A DNA stretch of 64,000 nucleotides, from assembly GCA_023439305.1 (NCBI GenBank), contig JAEXOO010000029.1:1-64000 (forward strand), given 5' to 3'. Positions 16,739 to 24,479 of this stretch are shown here, one piece after another. The first letter of the stretch is position 1. Each line of letters starts with the position of its first letter. The DNA is from Pseudomonadota bacterium (GTDB lineage Bacteria; Pseudomonadota; Gammaproteobacteria; Burkholderiales; Burkholderiaceae_B). Under the pieces are notes generated by a model. The model was not told the DNA's origin and did no database searches. It saw nothing but the letters and a program-made list of their open reading frames with translations. The translations under genes were made by a program, and so were the position numbers.

Positions 16739-18697
16739 GTGAAAGCAGTTCGTTTAATCGTAGCGGCGCTTACGTTGCTACTGGCTGGGCTAACTGGTTT
16801 TAGCCACGCATATGCCGTTGGCTCCGTTCCAGCAGCATCGGTTGCTCCAGCCTTGGCCGCCGCTTCATCAGGCGGTGTATTGGGTTCTCTTCGGGGATTG
16901 TTCGGCGGCGCACCTAAAGAGCAAGAGTTGCTACCGCCGGAAGAAGCGTTTCAGGTGGCCGTTTCTGCTCAGAATCGGGACACCTTGGTTGCCACATTAA
17001 CAGCTGCCCAAGGTTATTATCTATACCGTGATCGTATTGCATTCCATATTGAGAATTCGCAAGATGTGACGATTGCGGACGTATCGCTGCCGAAAGGAAA
17101 GCTCAAGGATGATCCCACGTTCGGGCCGGTCGAGGTTTATTACGATTCGATAGAGGCCCTGATCACGTTGAATCGCCAGGCAAGTGATAAACCGGAGTTG
17201 GTGCGTTTGCGCGCATCTTTCCAGGGTTGTAACGATCCAACAGGGGTTTGCTATCCGCCAATGGAGCAAACCCTCACGATTTCGCTGGCAAATTCGGCTG
17301 CGCCCGTAGTTTCGATTCAGCCTGCTGTTGAGCAACAGTCGATTGACGAAAGTGGTACGGCGCCCAATCAAGCTGCCAGGAAGTCGGTTTCTGACACAAG
17401 TTTGGTGCGGGACCTGTTCGCGCAAGGCAACACTTGGGCGCTGCTCGCGGCATTCTTCGGTTTTGGCCTGGTTCTAGCTTTTACCCCCTGCATGCTGCCC
17501 ATGATTCCCATCCTGTCCGGCATGATTATTGGTCAGGGTGACAAGCTTAGCCGTCGGCATGCATTCGGCCTGTCACTGGTGTACGTCTTAGCAATGGCAG
17601 TGACATACGCCCTGGCCGGCGTGGCGGCCGGCATGGCCGGTACCATGTTGGCGGCGTATCTGCAAAACCCGTGGGTTCTGGGAAGCTTTGCAGCCGTCTT
17701 TGTGCTGCTCGCGCTTTCGATGTTCGGATTTTACCAGTTGCAAATACCTGCCTCCATACAGACTCGATTGGCTGGCGCGGCAAATCGCCGGGGCGGAGGT
17801 AAGGTCGTAAGCGTGTTTTTGATGGGAGTGCTCTCGGCTGTCATCGTGGGGCCGTGCGTTGCAGCGCCGCTTGCGGGGGCATTGCTTTACATCGGACAAA
17901 CCGAAGATGTGGTACTGGGCGGTTTAGCTCTATTCACGATGGCCATAGGGATGGGCGTACCCCTCTTGATTTTTGGGACGACAGCAGGGGCACTGCTGCC
18001 CAAAGCGGGTCCATGGATGAGATCGGTACAGCATTTCTTTGGTGTCACCATGCTCGCTGTCGCCATTTACCTCATTTCCCCGGTAGTCCCAGCCGTCGTT
18101 CATATGATTTTGTGGGCCGTTTTGCTCATCATTTCGGCCATGTACTTGAAGGCGCTGGATCCGCTGCCCGCAACCTCGCCCGGGGCTGTTCGCTTTGGAA
18201 AGGGTGTCGGAATAATCGCCTTGACACTGGGTTTGGCAATTTTTGTCGGCGCATTATCGGGGAGCCGCGACATCCTGCAGCCCTTGAGCGCCTTCGTGAG
18301 CTCGAGCGCGTCAATCGACCAGGAAGGCTCTGATGGCGCGTTTCAGTTTCAGAAAATCACAAGTCTTGCTGAGCTTGATGCGCAATTGCAAGCTGCCGAT
18401 GGCCGCTATGTGATGCTGGACTTCTGGGCGGATTGGTGCGTGTCGTGCAAGGAAATGGAGCTATTTACATTCACCGATTCGAAAGTTAGGGACAGGCTGA
18501 AGGATGTCATTTTGCTCAAGGCTGATGTGACGGCCAATAATGCGGCCGATCAAGCGCTGCTCAAGCGTTTTGGGCTTTTCGGCCCGCCTGGGATTATCTT
18601 CTTCGACAGGCAGGGCGAGGAAATCGACTTTCAAGTCGTCGGCTTTCAGTCAGCAAAGAAGTTTCTGCGCTCATTGGATACGGCAATTCCGCTGTGA
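16739..18697 (+). CDS. dsbD: Thiol:disulphide interchange protein DsbD
   Basis: The 652-residue protein starts with GTG and a signal peptide. The periplasmic N-domain has its cysteine pair in GCNDPTGVCYPP (about 162-173). The central eight-helix domain has FTPCMLPM (about 248) and GPCVAAPL (about 371). The C-terminal thioredoxin domain has WADWCVSCKEME (about 560-570). All six redox cysteines are present. DsbD moves electrons from cytoplasmic thioredoxin to periplasmic partners such as CcmG and DsbC. In this island it would keep cytochrome c maturation and copper-sensitive thiols reduced. The cop box upstream suggests copper induction. Confidence 0.93.
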   Translation: MKAVRLIVAALTLLLAGLTGFSHAYAVGSVPAASVAPALAAASSGGVLGSLRGLFGGAPKEQELLPPEEAFQVAVSAQNRDTLVATLTAAQGYYLYRDRIAFHIENSQDVTIADVSLPKGKLKDDPTFGPVEVYYDSIEALITLNRQASDKPELVRLRASFQGCNDPTGVCYPPMEQTLTISLANSAAPVVSIQPAVEQQSIDESGTAPNQAARKSVSDTSLVRDLFAQGNTWALLAAFFGFGLVLAFTPCMLPMIPILSGMIIGQGDKLSRRHAFGLSLVYVLAMAVTYALAGVAAGMAGTMLAAYLQNPWVLGSFAAVFVLLALSMFGFYQLQIPASIQTRLAGAANRRGGGKVVSVFLMGVLSAVIVGPCVAAPLAGALLYIGQTEDVVLGGLALFTMAIGMGVPLLIFGTTAGALLPKAGPWMRSVQHFFGVTMLAVAIYLISPVVPAVVHMILWAVLLIISAMYLKALDPLPATSPGAVRFGKGVGIIALTLGLAIFVGALSGSRDILQPLSAFVSSSASIDQEGSDGAFQFQKITSLAELDAQLQAADGRYVMLDFWADWCVSCKEMELFTFTDSKVRDRLKDVILLKADVTANNAADQALLKRFGLFGPPGIIFFDRQGEEIDFQVVGFQSAKKFLRSLDTAIPL

Positions 18698-18719
18698 GAG
18701 CCCTGCGCAATGTTCTTTG

Positions 18720-18735
18720 ATTACAAAAATGTAAT
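18720..18735. promoter_or_regulatory. Cop box D
   Basis: ATTACAAAAATGTAAT has perfect 6-bp arms. It lies 120 bp upstream of the copA start and is well placed to activate the copA-copB-cupredoxin-cytochrome-copG run. Confidence 0.78.
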
Positions 18736-18854
18736 TCTGCCGTCACGCGCCAGACAGCCGTACTTGATTAAAGTTAAGAAGTGGTTCGTCGCGTAGGCAT
18801 CGGATCGCTAAAAAAAGCCCAAATCACAATTTGACCTCAAAAGGATTGCCTCGC

Positions 18855-20738
18855 GTGAAACGCCGCACTACGCTCGCTATTCCCGTACCACTTATGCCCC
18901 GTCGCCGCTTTGTTCAAGGGTTGGCTGCTGGCGGTGTGCTTCTTGGCCTGTCGCCTTATGCCCGAGCCCTGGGAATGCAGTCAAACCCAACGAGCACGGG
19001 TTCCGCGCAGCTCCTGACTGGAACCGAATTTAATCTGGAAATCGGCGAGTCCCCCGTCAACTTCACGGGTAGTCCCCGCATGGCAACCACCGTGAATGGC
19101 TCGCTTCCTGCACCGACCCTACGGTGGCGCGAGGGCGACACGGTAACCATCAGGGTGAAGAACCGCCTGAAAGAGGCTACCTCCATCCATTGGCACGGCA
19201 TCATCCTGCCCTTTGAAATGGACGGTGTGCCAGGAATCAGCTTTACGGGCATACCGCCTGGGGAAACCTTCACCTACCGCTTCAAGGTGCAGCAGAACGG
19301 CACCTATTGGTACCACTCGCATTCGGGCATGCAGGAAGCCACCGGCGTTTACGGGGCAATCATCATCGACCCTGCGGAAACGGACCCCATACGCGCCGAC
19401 CGCGAGTATGTTGTTCAGCTGTCCGATTGGACCGACGAAGACCCTATGCGAGTGCTCGCCAAACTGAAGATGCAAGGCGACTATTACAACTATAACCAGC
19501 CCACGGCAGTGGATTTCTTCCGAGATGTCTCTGACATGGGACTGAAAGCGGCCGTGGACAAGCGCAAGATGTGGAATGAAATGCGCATGAGTCCCACGGA
19601 CCTTGCCGACCTGTCGGCCGATGTCCTCACTTACCTGATGAACGGCACCACGCCGGCCGGGAACTGGACGGGGCTGTTTCGGCCTGGCGAGCGCGTCCGC
19701 CTTCGGTTCATCAATGGGGCGGCGAACACCTTCTACGACGTGCGGATTCCAGGCCTTGGCTTAACGGTCGTGCAAGCCGACGGCGTCAATATCGAGCCAG
19801 TCACCGTCGATGAGTTCCGTTTCGGGCCCGGCGAAACCTATGACGTATTGGTGCAGCCCAAAGACGATGCTTACACAGTTTATGCGCAAGCGATGGATCG
19901 TACAGGCTATGCGCGCGGCACCTTAGCCACGCATGCCGGCCTGGAGGCGCCCGTACCGGCGTTAGACCCCGTGCAATGGCTGGACATGGCTGACATGATG
20001 GGGGCAATGGGCGGCGGCATGGCGGGCATGAGTCATGGCGCAGCGGGCCATGCCTCCATGGGTGGTATGAATCACGGCAGCGGCATGGGCCATGGCAGTA
20101 TGCCCGGGATGAGCCATGGAAATATGACCGGAATGAACCATGGCGACATGCAAGGGATGAACCACGCAAGCATGGCTGGCGCGGGGCACGGCGCAATGGG
20201 CGCAGGCAGTGCCAGCACCCAAGTGCGTCATGCCCGAACCGAGTACGGCGCCAGCACCGACATGCGGGTCGATATGCCGCGCACCAATCTGGACGATCCC
20301 GGTATCGGCTTACGCAATAGCGGACGGCGCGTCCTCACGCTGGCGGATTTGCACACGATGGGCGGGCCGATGGATCCACGCGGTGCAGAGCGTGAAATCG
20401 AGCTTCATCTGACAGGGAATATGGAACGTTACACGTGGTCATTCGATGGCGTGGAGTTCGGTCAATCGACACCGGTTCATTTTCGTTACGGAGAGCGGGT
20501 CAGGGTCATTTTGCACAACGACACCATGATGACGCATCCCATGCACTTACACGGGATGTGGAGCGAACTCGAAACGCCTGACGGACAGTTTCAAGCGCGT
20601 CGCCACACGATTCCCGTGCAGCCCGCCCAGCGTATCAGTTTTCTCGTGACAGCCGACGCTCTCGGACGATGGGCCTGGCACTGCCATCTGATGTTGCACA
20701 TGGATATGGGGATGTTTCGCGAAGTGGTGGTGGCATGA
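18855..20738 (+). CDS. copA: Copper resistance multicopper oxidase CopA (PcoA type)
   Basis: The start at GTG 18855 follows AAGGA at 9 bp and gives 627 residues; TTG 18831 and ATG 18894 are alternatives. The Tat signal is PRRRFVQGLAAGG. Copper motifs are HWHG, WYHSHSGMQ, HPMHLHGMW and HCHLMLHMDMGMF. A central domain of about 65 residues is packed with Met, His and Gly (repeats like MNHGSGMG, MPGMSHGN, MTGMNHGD), which should bind several Cu(I) ions. It is the periplasmic oxidase of PcoA/CopA systems and is followed by copB with a 4-bp overlap. No CopC or CopD is seen here. Confidence 0.93.
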   Translation: MKRRTTLAIPVPLMPRRRFVQGLAAGGVLLGLSPYARALGMQSNPTSTGSAQLLTGTEFNLEIGESPVNFTGSPRMATTVNGSLPAPTLRWREGDTVTIRVKNRLKEATSIHWHGIILPFEMDGVPGISFTGIPPGETFTYRFKVQQNGTYWYHSHSGMQEATGVYGAIIIDPAETDPIRADREYVVQLSDWTDEDPMRVLAKLKMQGDYYNYNQPTAVDFFRDVSDMGLKAAVDKRKMWNEMRMSPTDLADLSADVLTYLMNGTTPAGNWTGLFRPGERVRLRFINGAANTFYDVRIPGLGLTVVQADGVNIEPVTVDEFRFGPGETYDVLVQPKDDAYTVYAQAMDRTGYARGTLATHAGLEAPVPALDPVQWLDMADMMGAMGGGMAGMSHGAAGHASMGGMNHGSGMGHGSMPGMSHGNMTGMNHGDMQGMNHASMAGAGHGAMGAGSASTQVRHARTEYGASTDMRVDMPRTNLDDPGIGLRNSGRRVLTLADLHTMGGPMDPRGAEREIELHLTGNMERYTWSFDGVEFGQSTPVHFRYGERVRVILHNDTMMTHPMHLHGMWSELETPDGQFQARRHTIPVQPAQRISFLVTADALGRWAWHCHLMLHMDMGMFREVVVA

Positions 20739-21871
20739 ACTCAATAAACGAGAAAAAGGGAATTCTGGCCGTGAATACTCGTATAAGAAAACGTATTCTT
20801 GGGGTCGCCATCGCAACGCTCGGTGCAACGCCGCTTTTTGCCAACGCCCAAGCGCATGATGCTCATAGCAGCCATACCGCCATGCCGGCCAGCTCGGCTC
20901 CTGCCGGTGCAGCAAACATGCCTGGCATGGCTCACAGCAAAATGAATATGCCTGGCATGGGCCATGACACGATGAAAATGAAGTCAACCGCTGCGCCTAA
21001 GCCAGCAGATGGCATGCCCGGTATGAACCATGGCCAAGCTAACACAGCGCCAACTGCTCCTGCTCACGATATGGGAGCAATGGATATGGGCGGTGGTGAA
21101 ATGGACCATGGCGACATGCAAATGCAAGGCGGATCGGCGCCACCCGATGCCCGCGATCCGAATGCCTACTCGGATGGCTACGTGCGTAATGCGGGCAAGT
21201 ATGCCTTGCCGCCGTCAGAGGCGCTGATTATGTCGGACGCGCATAACTTTGGTTCCGTTTACTTTGACCGCCTGGAGTACGTCAAGGCGCGGGGGGAGGA
21301 ATGGGCGGCCTATGAGGGCGAAGCATGGTATGGCAGCACCTATAACCGCGCGGTGATCAAGGCAGAGGGTGAAATCGCGAGTGGCAAACTGCAGGAATCC
21401 AAGACGCAGTTACTTTGGCGTCATGCGGTGTCAACCTTTTGGGATACGGAATTGGGCGTGCGTTTCGATCATGGCCACGGTGCGCCGAACCGGGAATGGT
21501 TGGCATTTGGTGTTAAAGGGCTTGCGCCTTACTGGTTTGATGTAGACGCCACCGCTTATGTGGGCCCCAGTGGACGTACTGCTTTGGGGTTGAAGGCGGA
21601 GTACGACATCTTGCTTACCCAGAAGCTCTACCTTCAGCCGAGCGTAGAGGTTAATTTCTATGGCAAGAACGACGAACGCCGGGGTATCGGCAGCGGTCTG
21701 TCGGACGGCACGGCGGGCTTGCGCCTAAAGTACGAAGTCACTCGTCAGTTTGTACCCTACATTGGCGTAGAGTGGTCCAGCAAATTCGGGAAGACGGCGG
21801 ATTACGCGCGTGCAGAAGGCGCAGCCAAGCAAGAAACCCGTTTTGTCGCGGGGTTGAGTTTCCGGTTTTGA
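20735..21871 (+). CDS. copB: Outer-membrane copper resistance protein CopB
   Basis: The start at 20735 overlaps copA (ATGA) and gives 378 residues; GTG 20771 also gives a good signal peptide (RIRKRILGVAIATLGA). The N-terminal third of the mature protein is Met/His-rich (MPGMAHSKMNMPGMGHD, MDMGGGEMDHGDMQMQ). The C-terminal domain is a beta-barrel ending RFVAGLSFRF, a terminal Phe typical of outer-membrane proteins. PcoB/CopB is thought to bind or pass copper at the outer membrane. It is the standard partner of CopA. Confidence 0.92.
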   Translation: MNSINEKKGILAVNTRIRKRILGVAIATLGATPLFANAQAHDAHSSHTAMPASSAPAGAANMPGMAHSKMNMPGMGHDTMKMKSTAAPKPADGMPGMNHGQANTAPTAPAHDMGAMDMGGGEMDHGDMQMQGGSAPPDARDPNAYSDGYVRNAGKYALPPSEALIMSDAHNFGSVYFDRLEYVKARGEEWAAYEGEAWYGSTYNRAVIKAEGEIASGKLQESKTQLLWRHAVSTFWDTELGVRFDHGHGAPNREWLAFGVKGLAPYWFDVDATAYVGPSGRTALGLKAEYDILLTQKLYLQPSVEVNFYGKNDERRGIGSGLSDGTAGLRLKYEVTRQFVPYIGVEWSSKFGKTADYARAEGAAKQETRFVAGLSFRF

Positions 21872-21937
21872 AGCCGGCTTTTTCTCACATAGGTGGCCGG
21901 AAACCGCTGCCACACACAATTTAAATGAGTCCTTTTG

Positions 21938-22447
21938 ATGAAGAAATCCCTATCCATTTTGGCTTTGAGCGTGCTACCCACCATCGCATTAGCGGCAGGC
22001 AACCATGGCGGTGGTCATGGCATGCCCTCGCACGGCATGCCAGGCCATGATATGTCCACAATGTCGAATGCACCTTCCCCTATTGGCCAACCCGGTGACC
22101 CGGCCAAGGTGACTCGCACGATCGAACTGACGATGGACGATACCATGCGATTTACACCCAGTGATATCAAGGTTAATGCAGGCGAGACGGTTCGTTTCTT
22201 CATTAAAAACACTGGGAAAATTTCGCACGAAATGGTGATTGGGTCGCTTGCCGATTTAAAGGCTCACGCTGCCGAGATGCAAAAGATGCCAGGGATGAAG
22301 CATGCGGAACCGAACATGATTACGCTTGCACCGGGTAAGATTGGTGGCTTGGTGTGGCAGTTCGACCAGGCTGGCACTGTTGATTTTGCTTGCTTGATCC
22401 CAGGGCATATGGAGGCCGGGATGGTTGGCAAGGTAAAGGTCGATTAA
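21938..22447 (+). CDS. copI: Periplasmic cupredoxin, CopI-like
   Basis: The 169-residue protein starts at ATG 21938 (MKKSLSILALSVLP) with a signal peptide ending ALAAG. A short His/Met stretch (GGGHGMPSHGMPGHDMS) precedes a plastocyanin-like domain. Expected type 1 copper ligands are His in GKISHEMVIG, then Cys, His and Met in FACLIPGHMEAGM. It may bind or shuttle copper electrons. CopI-type cupredoxins are copper-tolerance proteins in Rubrivivax and relatives. It sits between copB and an anchored cytochrome c, which suggests an electron-transfer pair, though this is not shown. Confidence 0.85.
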   Translation: MKKSLSILALSVLPTIALAAGNHGGGHGMPSHGMPGHDMSTMSNAPSPIGQPGDPAKVTRTIELTMDDTMRFTPSDIKVNAGETVRFFIKNTGKISHEMVIGSLADLKAHAAEMQKMPGMKHAEPNMITLAPGKIGGLVWQFDQAGTVDFACLIPGHMEAGMVGKVKVD

Positions 22448-22459
22448 CACAGCGCCGAT

Positions 22460-22933
22460 ATGTCAAAAAAGCGGTTCATCCTTGGGGCTGTCGGCGTCTT
22501 GGTCGCAGGGGCTGCTGCCTTGTTGTATTACGGGGGGCGCGATGCGGGGCCGGCATTTATCGATCCTGCTGATCATATGCTCGTGGTGACGGGCAAGGCG
22601 ATCTACGCGAATAATTGCGCCGCATGCCACGGGGAGGCGCTGCAAGGGCAGCCGAATTGGCGCCAGCGCCTTCCCAATGGAAGGCTGCCTGCGCCGCCTC
22701 ACGACAAGACCGGCCATACGTGGCACCACCCGGATGCGATGCTCTTTGATATGGTCAAGAATGGCTTGGTGCCAGGTAAAACGGCGCCTCCGGGCTATGA
22801 GAGCGACATGCCTGCATATGCGGGAATCCTGACCGATGAGGAGATCGTTGCTGTACTGGCCTATATCAAAAGCGATTGGCCGCCTAAAGTGCTGCAGGCA
22901 CAAAAAGAAGTGACGTTGCAGCGGCGCCAATAG
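22460..22933 (+). CDS. Membrane-anchored monohaem cytochrome c
   Basis: The 157-residue protein has an uncleaved-looking N-terminal helix (FILGAVGVLVAGAAALLYYG), then a class I cytochrome c domain with CAACH at about 53-57 and a likely axial Met in SDMPAYAGILTDEE. Its haem needs covalent attachment by the Ccm system, which is encoded 6.5 kb to the left. It starts 12 bp after the cupredoxin gene and is probably co-transcribed. Cytochromes of this type occur in some copper clusters but have no settled function. It could accept electrons from the neighbouring cupredoxin or oxidase. Confidence 0.87.
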   Translation: MSKKRFILGAVGVLVAGAAALLYYGGRDAGPAFIDPADHMLVVTGKAIYANNCAACHGEALQGQPNWRQRLPNGRLPAPPHDKTGHTWHHPDAMLFDMVKNGLVPGKTAPPGYESDMPAYAGILTDEEIVAVLAYIKSDWPPKVLQAQKEVTLQRRQ

Positions 22934-22984
22934 CGCTAGCGGCCGTCGCCCTGCGTCCGACGCTAGTTTTATATGGAGTTTTTT

Positions 22985-23401
22985 ATGCGAGTTTTGTTTG
23001 CTGCGGTCGCCCTCATGACCGCAACTTCGTTTTCCCACGCCGCTGGGAATGCCATTACCGTTTACCAGGATCCGAATTGTGGGTGTTGCTCCGGCTGGGT
23101 CGATCATATGCGTGATGCCGGCTTTGAAGTCAACGCCATCAAGACGGGTAGTATGGTTTCAATCAAGCAGAAGCTGGGCGTACCCATGACGCTAAGTTCA
23201 TGCCACACCGCCGTAGTCGAGGGTACAGGTCAGATTATCGAGGGTCATGTGCCGGTGAGCGCGGTGAACAAGCTGTTGGCAGACTCATCAGTGAGAGGTG
23301 TTTCGGCACCAGGCATGCCTTTGAATGCGCCAGGGATGGGCGAGCTTGATGGAAACCTTGTTACGGTTGACTTCGCCGGCAAGCCTTTCTCCAGAGATTA
23401 G
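22985..23401 (+). CDS. copG: Copper-binding protein CopG (DUF411)
   Basis: The start at 22985 (MRVLFAAVALMTA) has a GGAG ribosome site; ATG 22973 is also in frame. The 138-residue protein has a signal peptide and a thioredoxin-like DUF411 domain with the CGCC copper motif (PNCGCCSGWVDHM) and a later SSCHTAVVEG. CopG-type proteins bind a small copper cluster and are thought to convert or hold periplasmic Cu(I). This is the periplasmic DUF411 protein, not the ribbon-helix-helix repressor that shares the name. Confidence 0.88.
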   Translation: MRVLFAAVALMTATSFSHAAGNAITVYQDPNCGCCSGWVDHMRDAGFEVNAIKTGSMVSIKQKLGVPMTLSSCHTAVVEGTGQIIEGHVPVSAVNKLLADSSVRGVSAPGMPLNAPGMGELDGNLVTVDFAGKPFSRD

Positions 23402-23533
23402 GTGTCGCCCGATACGGGGTCTGTGGCGGATGTCGTTTTTTCAGTAGAAAAAGGCTGACCGTTCTCTCCCTTCGCCAGCTTGCGGTATAGGAGCCGCAGG
23501 CAAAAAAGTATCTTTAAGAGAAACATTTGAATT

Positions 23534-24250
23534 ATGCCGCAGCGTAAAATTTCATCCTTTATTCCTGGGTATAAACTGAAAAACTCGTTTCGAATTGTCG
23601 GCATGATCGTCTTTTCGATGGCTTCACTTGCCGTCTTCAACGTAAAGGCAGAGGCATCGAGTTTCTCCATTATTGCTGAACAGTTTAAGCTTCCCGCTGT
23701 ATCAGGCACGATTGCCAAAACGCCCAGACTAGAGAAGTTGCGTGAAGCGTTTTTCTCTGAGCCAATTAGTGCGGCGAAGGCCAAGGTCAGTTCTCCCTTT
23801 GGGTTGCGCTTTCATCCCGCTCAAAGCAAACAGAAGCATCACGATGGCATCGATTATTCGGCCCCCAAAGGAACACCGATCCGAGCAGCCGCTGACGGTA
23901 CTGTAGCGTTTGTTGGCCGCAAGAACGGTTACGGAAAGGTTGTCATCATTGAACACTCGGCGGGTTTCTCAACGCTTTACGCGCATCAGAGTCGATTCGC
24001 CCGAAATCTGAAGAAGGGATCGGTGGTTCCTCAGGGAGAGACGGTCGGCTATGTGGGTGCGACCGGAACAGCCACTGGCAACCATTTACACTACGAGGTT
24101 TGGCTGAACAATGAACCGATCGACCCGTCAAGTGCAAACCAGCTGTACGCTGGCAATGATCCGATTTACGGCACAGACGTTCAGCGACAGTTGTTGCTTA
24201 CGCAGGCGGAATTTCCACCCATTGAACGAGTGTTAGTCGGCAAGGATTAA
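23534..24250 (+). CDS. M23 family metallopeptidase (LytM-like)
   Basis: The 238-residue protein has an N-terminal membrane or signal segment (IVGMIVFSMASLAVFNV) and a C-terminal LytM domain. Zinc ligands lie in KHHDGIDYSAPKGT and GNHLHYEVW. Such enzymes cleave peptidoglycan cross-links in the periplasm. No coiled-coil is evident, so it looks like an enzyme and not an EnvC-type activator. Peptidases of this family are often found beside copper clusters in betaproteobacteria; a role in wall remodelling under copper is inference. It lies 132 bp after copG with a weak ribosome site and may have its own promoter. Confidence 0.85.
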   Translation: MPQRKISSFIPGYKLKNSFRIVGMIVFSMASLAVFNVKAEASSFSIIAEQFKLPAVSGTIAKTPRLEKLREAFFSEPISAAKAKVSSPFGLRFHPAQSKQKHHDGIDYSAPKGTPIRAAADGTVAFVGRKNGYGKVVIIEHSAGFSTLYAHQSRFARNLKKGSVVPQGETVGYVGATGTATGNHLHYEVWLNNEPIDPSSANQLYAGNDPIYGTDVQRQLLLTQAEFPPIERVLVGKD

Positions 24251-24262
24251 CACTCGTTCAAT

Positions 24263-24425
24263 TCATACCGATGTTCGTAGCCGGAGGGTGTTGAAGACCA
24301 CTGCCGCTGACCCCAAACTCATTGCCAGTGCCGAAAATATTGGCGAAAGCAAAAGCCCGGTGAACGGGTACAGCACTCCTGTTGCAAGCGGTATGCCGAG
24401 CGCGTTGTAGCCGAGTGACAGGGTA
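24263..24425 (-). pseudogene. 3' remnant of a second copper-type P1B ATPase
   Basis: The complement encodes GYNALGIPLATGVLYPF, FSALAMSLGSAAVVFNTL and RLRTSV followed by a stop at 24263-24265. This closely parallels the C-terminus of the intact ATPase at 27395 (YNALGVPLAAGVLYPL, RLRKSV) but differs at many positions. The upstream homology ends near 24425 and the rest of the gene is missing. It is therefore a fragment of a diverged paralogue and not a recent copy. Confidence 0.8.
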
Positions 24426-24479
24426 CTACTGAGTTTTATTCCACGCTTCTCGGGCAGGCGCGGTGAGTTCTTACCAGCT

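Noticed and set aside
19990..20200. Short tandem repeats resembling a CRISPR or satellite array
   Set aside because: They are in frame within CopA and encode its Met/His-rich region. There are no spacers of constant length.
23398..23784. A 128-codon minus-strand frame between copG and the M23 gene
   Set aside because: It overlaps the conserved M23 gene, lacks a ribosome site, and has no recognisable features.
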